From contig JAUICP010000001.1 of the NCBI GenBank assembly GCA_030427805.1, positions 806,001 through 870,000 on the forward strand: DNA of 64,000 nucleotides. Reading direction: 5' to 3'. How positions within the stretch are numbered: the stretch's first letter is position 1; the number at the start of each line of letters is the position of its first letter. Source of the DNA: Bdellovibrionia bacterium. Its GTDB lineage: Bacteria; Bdellovibrionota; Bdellovibrionia; Bdellovibrionales; JAGQZY01. A model generated the notes under the pieces. The model worked only from the letters and a program-made list of their open reading frames with translations, was not told the origin of the DNA and did not search any database. Positions 17,498 to 26,477 of this stretch are shown one piece after another. The position numbers and the translations under genes were made by a program.

Positions 17498-18619
17498 GTG
17501 AAGTATTTATTTTTGGTTTTCATTCTCATATTCTCCGCAAAGCTCCACGCTGGTGCTTTTCAGGAAATGTATACTTCAGTCCGCGCCTTGGGAATGGGAA
17601 ATGCTTATACCGCCGTTGTTAACGACAGTGATTCTATGTTTTACAACCCAGCAGGCCTCTCGCGCGTCGAAGGAATTAACTGGAATTTCTTGGACCCACA
17701 GATTGGTCTCAATGGATTGACGGCGCTCGAAAAAGCCCAGGCCTTTGCCGACTCGGGCACTGATTTATCGGCGTTTCTCAATGAACTCTACGGAACCAAT
17801 ATTTGGGTCCACGCCGGAGTGAAATCGATTATCACACTCCCCAATGTGGGTTTTGGTGTTTTTGGTGCGGCTGATGTTGATCTCAATTTATCGAACCCAG
17901 CCTTTCCGAATCTGAATCTCAATTACGTCTACGACTATGGGATCACCGCGGGATTTGCCTTTCCTATTGTTCCCAAGTTTTTAAACATGGGTATTGCTGG
18001 TCGGCGAACAACTCGAACGGGAGCTCGTATTCCCCTCGGTGTTTCGACCATTGGTGAACTCGATCCAGAAACCATCCAAGATAGTCTTAATAATGTGGGT
18101 AATGCCTTTGCCCTGGATTTGGGTTTAAATCTCACATTACCCGGTCTTTTTGAGCCGACTCTCTCATTTGTTTGGCAGGATGTGGGTGTTACAAACTTTG
18201 TATTGGACAAGGGTAGCGAAGCCCCTCCATCGGATCGAGATGAAATGATCTTAGGTTTTGGAATGGTGATCGATCTTCCACTGTTAACGATCACTCCGGC
18301 AATTGATTATAAGTATATGAATCGCGAGGGAGTTCAGTTCGCTAAGAAGTTTCACCTAGGTGTCGAATTGGACTTTCCGATGTTCGACATCAGAGCGGGT
18401 TTTAATCAGGGGTACTATAGTTTGGGAGTCGGCGTAAATGCCCTTCTCTTTAGAGTCGACGCGGCAACTTATGGGGTCGAGCTTGGGGAGTACCCGGGTC
18501 AACTTGAAGACCGCCGCTATATCATCCAGATTACTTTTGAGTTTGGATTTAACCCTGATTTTTCACTTTCTGAGTCTGCGGGGCGCGGCAAACGTAGACG
18601 CGTGAAACAAAGACGATAA
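17498..18619 (+). CDS. FadL/PorV-like outer-membrane barrel, paralogue 3
   Basis: Translation starts at GTG 17498 behind GAGGAAG and gives 373 residues with a short signal peptide (cleavage after LHAG). The N-terminal block VRALGMGNAYTAVVND and FYNPAGLSRV matches paralogues 1 and 2. Unlike them, a basic tail (GRGKRRRVKQRR) follows the last barrel-like strand (YIIQITFEFGF). It is the last gene of the barrel-lipoprotein-barrel set, 9 bases before addB. Confidence 0.85.
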   Translation: MKYLFLVFILIFSAKLHAGAFQEMYTSVRALGMGNAYTAVVNDSDSMFYNPAGLSRVEGINWNFLDPQIGLNGLTALEKAQAFADSGTDLSAFLNELYGTNIWVHAGVKSIITLPNVGFGVFGAADVDLNLSNPAFPNLNLNYVYDYGITAGFAFPIVPKFLNMGIAGRRTTRTGARIPLGVSTIGELDPETIQDSLNNVGNAFALDLGLNLTLPGLFEPTLSFVWQDVGVTNFVLDKGSEAPPSDRDEMILGFGMVIDLPLLTITPAIDYKYMNREGVQFAKKFHLGVELDFPMFDIRAGFNQGYYSLGVGVNALLFRVDAATYGVELGEYPGQLEDRRYIIQITFEFGFNPDFSLSESAGRGKRRRVKQRR

Positions 18620-18628
18620 ATTCCTTAC

Positions 18629-21448
18629 ATGCAAATTATTACTTCAACGGAGTCTTCCCTCAGGGGAGAACTTCTAAAGGACTTTGATTCGCAGACGAGC
18701 ACTTGGGTGGTTTCGGACCTCCGATCAAAGTTTGACATCCAAAGTAAACTTCTCGAGAAGAACCAAGCCATCCATGCCGAATCGGTATTGCGAGCCAGTG
18801 AGCTTTGGTCACTGATATTGCGTCGATTGAACTTTTATTTAAAACCAGTCAGTCGAGACTTTTTAAAGGAAGTCATAAAATCTGAATTAGCAAAACGGGA
18901 AACCAGTTGGACCGAGTCCTCTGGAGCTTCTGAGAGTCTTTTTGAATATATCAACCTTCTGTTCCCCATATTTCTCAGCGAAAAAGGCGAGGAGGGAATG
19001 GTCGATTACTTTGAGAGAAACGAGAATGCGAGTCGCCGTTGGAAACACTGGTATGAACTCTCTTTTGATATATTTAATTCTCTCCTCGAAAGAGGTTTTG
19101 TATCGAGAGAATGGGCTGCGGGCCTTGTTTCTCATTATGGTGTGAGTAAGAAGCTCTTTAATCGCCGCTTAATTTTTGATCTTGGTTTTGAATTTTCGTA
19201 CCTCGAGATGGACCTCATTGAACAAATGGACCAATGGTGCGACGTACAGGTTGTTGTACCTCTTCCGCCCTGGCGCGACCAGTTCTCTTCAATTTACCAA
19301 GCCTATGACTTTTTCTTAAGTAAGAATCAACCCGAAAAGTTAAAAGAAACGACCGTGAATCACATTGATGAAGCGATCGCTGGCAAGAGAATTCAAACCA
19401 ATAAATTTGCTTCGAGCTTGGCAGAGATTAAAAACATAGTCTCTGAAGTCAGATCCTTAGCTGATCAATCTATCGATCTCGATAAAATAGCCCTGGCCTC
19501 TCCGAACATAGAAAACTATTGGCCCCTTTTACGAAAGCTCCTAAAAGAAGAGGGAATCCCAGTCAGTAAAGCTAAGGTGACAAGGCTTCATTCATTTCCG
19601 AGTATTTCGTCCTGGCTTTCGGAGATGCGAATTCGATCGGCCGAGCCGCTGACCTCTGACTTAGAAAGTAATCAATATCTCGATAATAAAAAGGCACTGC
19701 TCAAAGTCGATCGCTTTAAAGTGCTCTACAAAAACATATACTCAAAGAGTCATCTCTTTCGTTCAAAAGAAATTGGGAAAGCCTACTACACAAAGAATCT
19801 GCCCAATGAAAAGGATTTAAGTGGTTATGATTTTCTTGCCTGGTCCTTACAATACTGGCCCAAAGAAGGAGAGCTAGAGCACCTCGAATTGCTCCTTTCT
19901 AAACTTCAATCCCATGGCCAGCTCGATCTTCTTTTAGATTTTGAATCTTGGTTTCGATTGCTGGAGCTCAGCTGCTCGCAAATTGAAATTACGCAAGTGA
20001 GTGGGCAGAAAAAGGCTTTACAAGTTCTCGGTTTAAATTCGGTAGCGAGCAGTGAATTGGATTGGGTCTTCTATTTTGGACTCAGTGAGAGTGAGTTATC
20101 TTCTCGATCCTCTTCAGCGATTCTGTCTTCTGAGGTGGATCAGTTGGCGAGAGATTATGGCTTCTACCTACCCAGTCCCGACGAGTCTCCAGCTGAAATT
20201 GAAATTCGTTGGAACTTGGAGCATTCCTCTAGAAACTCATTCTTAAGTTGTTCTGAGAGTGACTTCAATGGTGACCCTTTAATTTCTTCTTGGCTCTGGA
20301 TTGAAATGAACGAGCGGATTTCACATTTTATGGCGGAATCACTACCAGAAGAAGAGCGAATCGAATTCATCAAAGAAAAAAGGAAGGCTCTCTCGCCCAA
20401 GCTAACCAATTGGGATAGTCTTTGCTTTCAAGAACCAAAAGATCTTTTAACTTTAAAAAACAAAGAGCCCCTGGGGTCCGAGGAACTTTTAAAGCGAATG
20501 GCCGAAGATCGTGAGTTGACCGAAAAGAAACTTTTTTCTGGGCAATATTCTGGAAGAGTTTCTGCGAGTTCTATCGAAGACTACAGTGAATGCCCCTTTA
20601 TATTTGCTGCCAAGAGAATCTTTCGCCTATCAGATCTGCCTTCTTTGGATATTGATGTCGATGCTTTGACCAAGGGGTCTTTTTCTCACAAACTCCTCGA
20701 ATTGCTATTAAAGCGAGATGGGTGGCAAAGCCTCAATGATCAAGACTTAGAATCCTTGATAGAAGAAACGAGAATAGAGGCAAGAATTGACTTAGCCGAT
20801 GAATCACTCTGGCCCTATTTTAAGAAGAAGAACTTTGAATTGGCTCGTCGCTTTATTGATTTCGAAAAGAGTTGGCGCGCGGATTATCCAGAAACTGAGA
20901 GTATTGGTTTTGAAACGGACATAAAGGGCTATATTCATTGTTTGACAGGGGAGCTCCTTAAAGAAGCTTCACCGGATGCATTAGAATTTTCTGGTCAGAT
21001 TGATCGAATCGATCGCGATGAACAGGGACACCTCTTGATAATTGATTACAAGTCTTCATCGGCAAAATTGAATGCCTTTGCCTCCTGGTTGAAAAAGAAT
21101 CAGTTTCAGCTCGGTCTTTACTCCTTGGCACTAAATTCAGGACTCAGTGCTGAAATAAACGGACGTGTATGCGCAGCCGTTTATTTCGATTTGAAAAAAA
21201 TGAATCGAGACCTGGGTTTTCATAATACAGAGATTGATACAGGACTTTATCGAATCGATCCCAAGAGTAGAAAAAAGAACAAAGCTAGTAATTTAGATCT
21301 TGAAAACTTTTTTGAGGAATTAAAAAAGGCAGTAAGCACCTACCTTCAGGGAATCAAAGAAAATGAATTTTGGCCAAAGCCTTTAGATTCTAAAGAGTGT
21401 AAAAAATGTGAATGGAGACTTCAATGTCGAGCCCCTCATCTGAATTAA
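18629..21448 (+). CDS. addB: AddB-like helicase/nuclease subunit
   Basis: The 939-residue protein lacks a usable Walker A motif at its N-terminus, as in the inactivated-helicase AddB type. It ends with a RecB-family PD-(D/E)XK nuclease: SASSIEDYSECPF, then QIDRIDRDEQGHLLIIDYK. Cys655 and C924-x2-C927-x5-C933 form the expected four-cysteine iron-sulphur site around the nuclease. With AddA it should process double-strand DNA ends for RecA. The gene overlaps addA by 25 bases. Sequence divergence is high, so AddB-like is preferred to a firm orthology claim. Confidence 0.85.
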   Translation: MQIITSTESSLRGELLKDFDSQTSTWVVSDLRSKFDIQSKLLEKNQAIHAESVLRASELWSLILRRLNFYLKPVSRDFLKEVIKSELAKRETSWTESSGASESLFEYINLLFPIFLSEKGEEGMVDYFERNENASRRWKHWYELSFDIFNSLLERGFVSREWAAGLVSHYGVSKKLFNRRLIFDLGFEFSYLEMDLIEQMDQWCDVQVVVPLPPWRDQFSSIYQAYDFFLSKNQPEKLKETTVNHIDEAIAGKRIQTNKFASSLAEIKNIVSEVRSLADQSIDLDKIALASPNIENYWPLLRKLLKEEGIPVSKAKVTRLHSFPSISSWLSEMRIRSAEPLTSDLESNQYLDNKKALLKVDRFKVLYKNIYSKSHLFRSKEIGKAYYTKNLPNEKDLSGYDFLAWSLQYWPKEGELEHLELLLSKLQSHGQLDLLLDFESWFRLLELSCSQIEITQVSGQKKALQVLGLNSVASSELDWVFYFGLSESELSSRSSSAILSSEVDQLARDYGFYLPSPDESPAEIEIRWNLEHSSRNSFLSCSESDFNGDPLISSWLWIEMNERISHFMAESLPEEERIEFIKEKRKALSPKLTNWDSLCFQEPKDLLTLKNKEPLGSEELLKRMAEDRELTEKKLFSGQYSGRVSASSIEDYSECPFIFAAKRIFRLSDLPSLDIDVDALTKGSFSHKLLELLLKRDGWQSLNDQDLESLIEETRIEARIDLADESLWPYFKKKNFELARRFIDFEKSWRADYPETESIGFETDIKGYIHCLTGELLKEASPDALEFSGQIDRIDRDEQGHLLIIDYKSSSAKLNAFASWLKKNQFQLGLYSLALNSGLSAEINGRVCAAVYFDLKKMNRDLGFHNTEIDTGLYRIDPKSRKKNKASNLDLENFFEELKKAVSTYLQGIKENEFWPKPLDSKECKKCEWRLQCRAPHLN

Positions 21449-24400
21449 AGCCTTCGCAATTTGTTCGTGCTGGAGCGGGTGCTGGTAAGACCTACAGTCT
21501 AACCCACGAAGTTTTAGATTATGCGAAGACCTTTCGCCTTAAAGAAGATCGAGACCCTAAAGTTATCGTCACAACCTTTACTCGGAAGGCGACTCAGGAG
21601 CTAAAAGAAAGGCTCCTGATCTTAGCTCTAGAGGAGTACCCAGACCTCGTAAATTTTGTGAACTCAAAGTCAAAACTCCACGTTTCGACCATTCACGGAG
21701 TGACAGACCTATTTTTAAAACGCTATGGAATTATTCTCGGTCTGGATCCCAACTACAAGATAATGGGGGGGCTGGAGTCAGATCGTTTTATTAAGTCTTT
21801 GGTATCGCAAAAGTATATGGGCCGAGCGGAGTTACAAAGTCTTTTAGAAATCTATAACTTTTCAACACTGATCGATCTCTTTAAAAAATCGGCCGTTTAT
21901 TTTCTAGAGGACCCTTCAGCTCGCTTTTGCACGCCAGAGGATTTCGAAAAATTGCTGAATCAGGATTTACTGCAATTTAAAACCTGTCTTTTGGAGTTTA
22001 GTAGAGATGTGCGTGAGTGTAGCCCGAACGAAAAGTGGATAGATTTTGTTGCCCAGCTCGAAGATTCCCTGCATCTCCTCGAAAATGGTCCACAGGGATT
22101 GCAGGAATTTTTACAGATTTTTGCTGACCTTAAAAAACCGCGTAAAGGTAAGTCAGATAGTCCGGAGTTACAGGTTCTATCTGATTTTTTCACAAAAGAC
22201 TTAAAGGCCAAGCGGGTAAAAAAGTTATCTGAACCGGAATACACAAAGGAATTTTGGGATTATTCGGCAGAAGTTTATCGGGACTTTGAGAGCTTGAGTC
22301 GTGATGTCTGTCAGGATTTACTGGCGACCAAACTTAAGCAAGGAAAAATCGACATTCACGATTTGGAGCTTCTAACGGCGAAACTTCTCAATGAAGAGCC
22401 TTCGACAGGAAGAGCCTTTTCTCACGAGTGGGATTATTGGTTGGTCGACGAGTTTCAGGACACCTCTCCCTTCCAATTGAAAATTCTTGAGCAGCTGATC
22501 GGCGATCGTCCCAAGTATATGGTAGGCGATCCACAGCAGAGTATTTACTTGTTTCGTGGAGCGCGCTCTCGGGTCTTTTTCGAAACCCAAGAAGAAGTTA
22601 AGAGCCAAGGTGGTTCCCTCGATTTTAAAAAACTCAATCGTAGGTCCCATCCAGAAACTCTTCACTTTATTAATGATCTCTTTACTTCATTTGGTGATCA
22701 GTTTGCAGCGATGGACCCTCACCTAGAGGGAAAGTCAGTGGACTCGACAAAGAAAGTGGCGGAGATTTGGTGTATAAACGATAAAGACGAAGTTGATTTG
22801 GGTATCGACAAGGAAGCCCATAGTCTCGTGTATGCGATAGAGCAACTTCTAAAAAAAGAACCGAATATCGCTTTGGATCGGATTTGTGTACTAGCGCGAA
22901 AAAACTCGACCTTAACACGAATCGCACAGGTCTTGTCTGAATTTAATTATCCATTTCACATACATAGCTCATCGGCCTTTTTTGAACGCCGTGAAATTTT
23001 AGACTGTATTGCTTTATTGCGTTTTATTCTCAATCCCCATGACAATAAGAATTTTATTTCCCTTTGTCGAAGCCCTTGGTTTCGAATCGAAGATGATATC
23101 TTGGCGACTATTACGCGAGACTCTGGGTTCTCCCACTGGGAAAATCGAGCTCAGGCTGAAGACCACTCGGTCATTAAAACTTTAGAGATCTACTTAAAAC
23201 GTTCCCGCGAATGTGGAATTGTTCAATGTTTTGAAGAGGCATTAACCGAATCTTTGATGTTGGATTTTCATTGGCATAGGGACCCCTCCGGTCGAGTTGA
23301 AGCTAACATTTGGAAGTTTATTTACCTTCTACAACTCGAAGAGCGAAATGCGGGCTTTAATCCCTTTAGTTTTATCGATCAACTCGGTAAAGAAATTCAG
23401 ATCGAAGAAAGTGATGGCGAAGGAGACGCCGTTGCGATCTTAGAGCCAAACCGAATCAACTTAATGACAGTCCATGCCTCGAAAGGCCTGGAGTTTGACC
23501 ATATATTTATTCCGGAGATTAATAAAAAGCCTCGAACAAAGACCAATCTGGATTTTACCTATAACGAAGATAATCATTTGATGTCTTTTCGAGTACCTTG
23601 GGGAGATGAAGGGGCCAATAAGGGAAATCTCAATGAAAAACTTTGGCTTCGACATCTTAACGAAGAAGAGCTTTTAGAGTCGCAACGAGTTTTTTACGTG
23701 GCCTGTAGTCGCGCTGTAAAATCCATTCATCTTTTTTGGGAAAAGGAGATCGAGGAGGGCTCGTGGGCCGATCAGCTCCCTTTTGATTTTTTAAAAGAGG
23801 GGCGCGTTCAAACGGAGCACTACAGTTATGATGTATTTAAGTGTCATGAATCACCGCAAGCCTATAGTTCTACGGATGGCGGTTTTGAAAAAAGGACTTA
23901 CTTTCAGCCCGAGAGCCTTCAAGAGGAAGAAAAAAGCCTTTCAGTGTCGGAGCTCTTGCAGAGTAAAAAGTACTTCGCAAAAGACTCGGTTTTAAATTGG
24001 GTAGATCGTAGCGAAAAAGCCAATCGGGGAACTGAGATTCACCAGTACTTAGAGAGTTTAAAGTACCTTGAAGATTCAGATATTAAACATTGGCCCGAAG
24101 ATGTGCAAAGAGCTGTGGAGTTTGTGCGAAACTTTAAAGAGCCTCCGTTGGCAGAAGTTATCGAGCGCGGTGAAGTCGAGTTTGGCTTTATTTTGAATTT
24201 GGATGCTTCGCGAATTGAAGGACAGATTGACCTTTGGGGACAGTTAGAAAATGGCGATTATTGGTTGATCGACTATAAGACGGGGCAGGCAAAGTACAAA
24301 GCAAAGGCTTTTGACCAAATGAATATTTACGCTCTCGCTCTTCGTCACTTAAAAGGCCTTAAGGAAGATCATCCGATCCATTTGGCGGCCGTTTTTCCAC

Positions 24401-24471
24401 TTGAAGAAAAGGTTTTTTGCCAAAAAGCAAAGACAAACTCAGAAATAAAAGAACAATTTATCTCTGGTTGA
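21424..24471 (+). CDS. addA: AddA-like UvrD/Rep-type helicase-nuclease
   Basis: The product (1,015 residues from ATG 21424, GGAG 7 bases upstream; an ATG at 21412 is also possible) shows superfamily 1 helicase motifs in order: RAGAGAGKTYS, TFTRKATQELKERL, VDEFQDTSPFQ, GDPQQSIYLFRGA, and VHASKGLEFDHIFIP. A C-terminal RecB-type nuclease motif QIDLWGQLENGDYWLIDYKTG follows. All key residues are present, so both helicase and nuclease should be active. It overlaps addB, and its stop overlaps the convergent lipoprotein gene by 14 bases. Confidence 0.92.
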   Translation: MSSPSSELKPSQFVRAGAGAGKTYSLTHEVLDYAKTFRLKEDRDPKVIVTTFTRKATQELKERLLILALEEYPDLVNFVNSKSKLHVSTIHGVTDLFLKRYGIILGLDPNYKIMGGLESDRFIKSLVSQKYMGRAELQSLLEIYNFSTLIDLFKKSAVYFLEDPSARFCTPEDFEKLLNQDLLQFKTCLLEFSRDVRECSPNEKWIDFVAQLEDSLHLLENGPQGLQEFLQIFADLKKPRKGKSDSPELQVLSDFFTKDLKAKRVKKLSEPEYTKEFWDYSAEVYRDFESLSRDVCQDLLATKLKQGKIDIHDLELLTAKLLNEEPSTGRAFSHEWDYWLVDEFQDTSPFQLKILEQLIGDRPKYMVGDPQQSIYLFRGARSRVFFETQEEVKSQGGSLDFKKLNRRSHPETLHFINDLFTSFGDQFAAMDPHLEGKSVDSTKKVAEIWCINDKDEVDLGIDKEAHSLVYAIEQLLKKEPNIALDRICVLARKNSTLTRIAQVLSEFNYPFHIHSSSAFFERREILDCIALLRFILNPHDNKNFISLCRSPWFRIEDDILATITRDSGFSHWENRAQAEDHSVIKTLEIYLKRSRECGIVQCFEEALTESLMLDFHWHRDPSGRVEANIWKFIYLLQLEERNAGFNPFSFIDQLGKEIQIEESDGEGDAVAILEPNRINLMTVHASKGLEFDHIFIPEINKKPRTKTNLDFTYNEDNHLMSFRVPWGDEGANKGNLNEKLWLRHLNEEELLESQRVFYVACSRAVKSIHLFWEKEIEEGSWADQLPFDFLKEGRVQTEHYSYDVFKCHESPQAYSSTDGGFEKRTYFQPESLQEEEKSLSVSELLQSKKYFAKDSVLNWVDRSEKANRGTEIHQYLESLKYLEDSDIKHWPEDVQRAVEFVRNFKEPPLAEVIERGEVEFGFILNLDASRIEGQIDLWGQLENGDYWLIDYKTGQAKYKAKAFDQMNIYALALRHLKGLKEDHPIHLAAVFPLEEKVFCQKAKTNSEIKEQFISG

Positions 24472-25036
24472 AGGTGACTTCTTTAGAGCCCATGGGACCG
24501 GTTACCGTGAACTTACTGGGCTTATTCTCGATACGAGAAGTGGGAACATTAAACTTAATCATATAGGCGGAGTTCCACTTTGAGTGATAGGGGTAGAGTT
24601 TCTGCAACTCTGTGGGTCTTCTGCGATCCTTTACTACCTTGCCCTCATAGCGTTGGCCATTGGACTCGAGATAGACCTTCCAAATAGAATTTTTGTCGGT
24701 AAAGTTATCGTCTTTGCGATTTGGAGTGAAAAAGCTCATGAACACTTTAGTTTCTGAAGAAGAGTTTTGCTCTACTTTTTCTCTCTCGGATAAAAGTTTG
24801 GGAGTAGACCACTTATAGAAGCTCGCTTTTTGTCCGATGATTGACTCATAGGTCGGGGTATTAAGTAGTGTCGCTTTGAAAGCGAAGTGATTGTAAAATC
24901 CAGAGTTAATTTCATCCCCGCCACTAAATTGATTAATCAACTCTTTGTGCCGATTGTATTCGGGGCGGTCCTCGGGGACATCAGGGTTACTACAAGAAAT
25001 GAGAGCAAAGCTAATTAATAAAATGAGTCGTTTCAT
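24458..25036 (-). CDS. Lipoprotein of unknown function
   Basis: The 192-residue product has the signal MKRLILLISFALISC with lipobox LISC. The mature part is charged with Tyr/Lys-rich beta-like stretches and ends with KFTVTGPMGSKEVTFNQR, reminiscent of an immunoglobulin-like or C2-like fold, but no domain is recognised. Its start overlaps the end of the upstream hydrolase gene by 4 bases (ATGA-type), so the two are co-transcribed. Confidence 0.78.
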   Translation of the reverse strand: MKRLILLISFALISCSNPDVPEDRPEYNRHKELINQFSGGDEINSGFYNHFAFKATLLNTPTYESIIGQKASFYKWSTPKLLSEREKVEQNSSSETKVFMSFFTPNRKDDNFTDKNSIWKVYLESNGQRYEGKVVKDRRRPTELQKLYPYHSKWNSAYMIKFNVPTSRIENKPSKFTVTGPMGSKEVTFNQR

Positions 25037-25923
25037 GAGAACCTCTTTTTGAGAAAGTTCGTATAATCTTTGTAGACTTCATCACGATTAAGGTCGTTAA
25101 AGATTTCGTGATAACTCTCTTCATATATTTTTAGATTTTTATCTTGGAGACTCAATTTGTGAAAATATGCTTCTGAAGCACTTCGACTTACAATTTTGTC
25201 GACGCCAGCTAACTGAAAGTAACAAGGGCAGGTCACCCGTTTTTCGTGAACACGAACATACTCAATGTTTTGCAACATACCGATGTAAATCGGGGCGGAA
25301 ATTTTTTCGTGTCGAAGGACATCTTTCGGGTATGAAGCAATAATCTCGGGGTCGCGACTGAGGTCAACGAAGTTCAACTCATTGTTCATTGTTAACTTAG
25401 GGAGATAGCGAGCCATAAATTGAGAGGCAAGATCTTTTATCTTCGGAACCTCAACGGAAATTCCCAAGAGGGGCGAACTAAAGGTGGCAAAATCAAAAGG
25501 ATGGTCAGGAAAATCTATTAAGTATCGAAGAGCTATGAGCCCCCCCATGGAATGACTACCAAGAATTAATGGCTTTTTATCCAGTCCTTCTTTTTCGATA
25601 TGTTTTACGAAGCAATGAAAGTCTTCGACGTAGTCAACAAAATCGCGAACATACCCGCGAGGACCAGGTGAACGCCCGTGACCTTGAAGGTCCAAGGCGT
25701 GGATGTGGAAGCCGAGATCCTTAATCCCCTCGGCAAAGCGGTCATAGCAGTCGCTGTGTTCGGCATAGCCGTGAATAAAAAGAATAGTACCTTTGTCCTG
25801 TTCGTTTTCCCAGCTTTGATAAAAGAGATTCTGGCCGAGACTGCCTTTGAAGTGGTTTTCGGAGCGTTTTAACATGTTTTTTATTTTCGGGTTTTCAGTT
25901 TTTGGGGTCAAGGATTGTTCCAT
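25033..25923 (-). CDS. Alpha/beta hydrolase, monoacylglycerol lipase/lysophospholipase type
   Basis: The protein has the oxyanion-side motif LFIHGYAEHSDCYDRF, the nucleophile elbow GSHSMGG, and late Asp and His (LAGVDKIVS, ESYHEIFND) forming a complete catalytic triad, in the order of the serine aminopeptidase S33/lysophospholipase family. No signal peptide is seen, so it is probably cytoplasmic. The frame is open to 25992, but that would overlap the divergent gene; ATG 25923 (296 residues) is preferred although no strong ribosome site is visible. It overlaps the following lipoprotein gene. Confidence 0.87.
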   Translation of the reverse strand: MEQSLTPKTENPKIKNMLKRSENHFKGSLGQNLFYQSWENEQDKGTILFIHGYAEHSDCYDRFAEGIKDLGFHIHALDLQGHGRSPGPRGYVRDFVDYVEDFHCFVKHIEKEGLDKKPLILGSHSMGGLIALRYLIDFPDHPFDFATFSSPLLGISVEVPKIKDLASQFMARYLPKLTMNNELNFVDLSRDPEIIASYPKDVLRHEKISAPIYIGMLQNIEYVRVHEKRVTCPCYFQLAGVDKIVSRSASEAYFHKLSLQDKNLKIYEESYHEIFNDLNRDEVYKDYTNFLKKRFS

Positions 25924-25942
25924 ACAAGAATGAATATATACT
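25915..25942 (+). promoter_or_regulatory. Candidate promoter for the small barrel gene, nearly leaderless
   Basis: TTGTTC (25915-25920) and TATACT (25937-25942) are 16 bases apart. Transcription would start only a few bases before ATG 25952, so the mRNA may be almost leaderless. The -10 region is palindromic-looking (TATACTATA) and could also serve the divergent hydrolase gene. Confidence 0.35.
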
Positions 25943-25951
25943 ATAGAGACC

Positions 25952-26443
25952 ATGGGTAAATCATTACTTGTATTTTTATTGCTTCTCTTCACCAGTTTAG
26001 GTCTCCACGCTAAGGAGGTACCCTGGAACTTGGAGTATGGCCTAATGATGGGGACATTTCTACCTGATCAAATAAAAGACGTCACTGAGATCCAACCTTT
26101 TTGGGGAGGACGTTTTGCTTGGCCTACGACGGGTCGAGCCTCATTAGAACTGCGCGCCACGAATTCAACGGCAAAGGGAGTGCAGTACAATGTGGCCTCA
26201 GTTTCTTTTCGATCAGAACTACCATCCCAACTTATGGATTTACTCGTCTATGGTGGCTTCGATGGTCACTATTTTTCGACTCCCAATAGAGAGAGTTTTG
26301 TCTTTGTCGGGGGTGTTCATGTTGGAGCGGGGCTAACAACTCTTGTTGGTGATATTCTATATTTCCGAACAGACATGAGATTTGCCTTTAATCCGGGGGC
26401 TTCGCTATATATCGGCTTTGGATTCGTTGTTCGGGAATTTTAA
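25952..26443 (+). CDS. Small outer-membrane barrel-like protein
   Basis: The 163-residue product has a strong signal peptide (MGKSLLVFLLLLFTSLGLHA) and a mature part of about 140 residues made of alternating strands. It ends in SLYIGFGFVVREF with terminal Phe, as in PagP/OmpW-sized outer-membrane barrels. No family motif is recognised. It is divergent from the hydrolase gene and ends 34 bases from the nadB stop; an AT-rich inverted repeat between the stops (about 26450-26490) may end transcription from both sides. Confidence 0.75.
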   Translation: MGKSLLVFLLLLFTSLGLHAKEVPWNLEYGLMMGTFLPDQIKDVTEIQPFWGGRFAWPTTGRASLELRATNSTAKGVQYNVASVSFRSELPSQLMDLLVYGGFDGHYFSTPNRESFVFVGGVHVGAGLTTLVGDILYFRTDMRFAFNPGASLYIGFGFVVREF

Positions 26444-26477
26444 ACTGAAATTTGAAACTTTTTGAATTCTATTAAAA

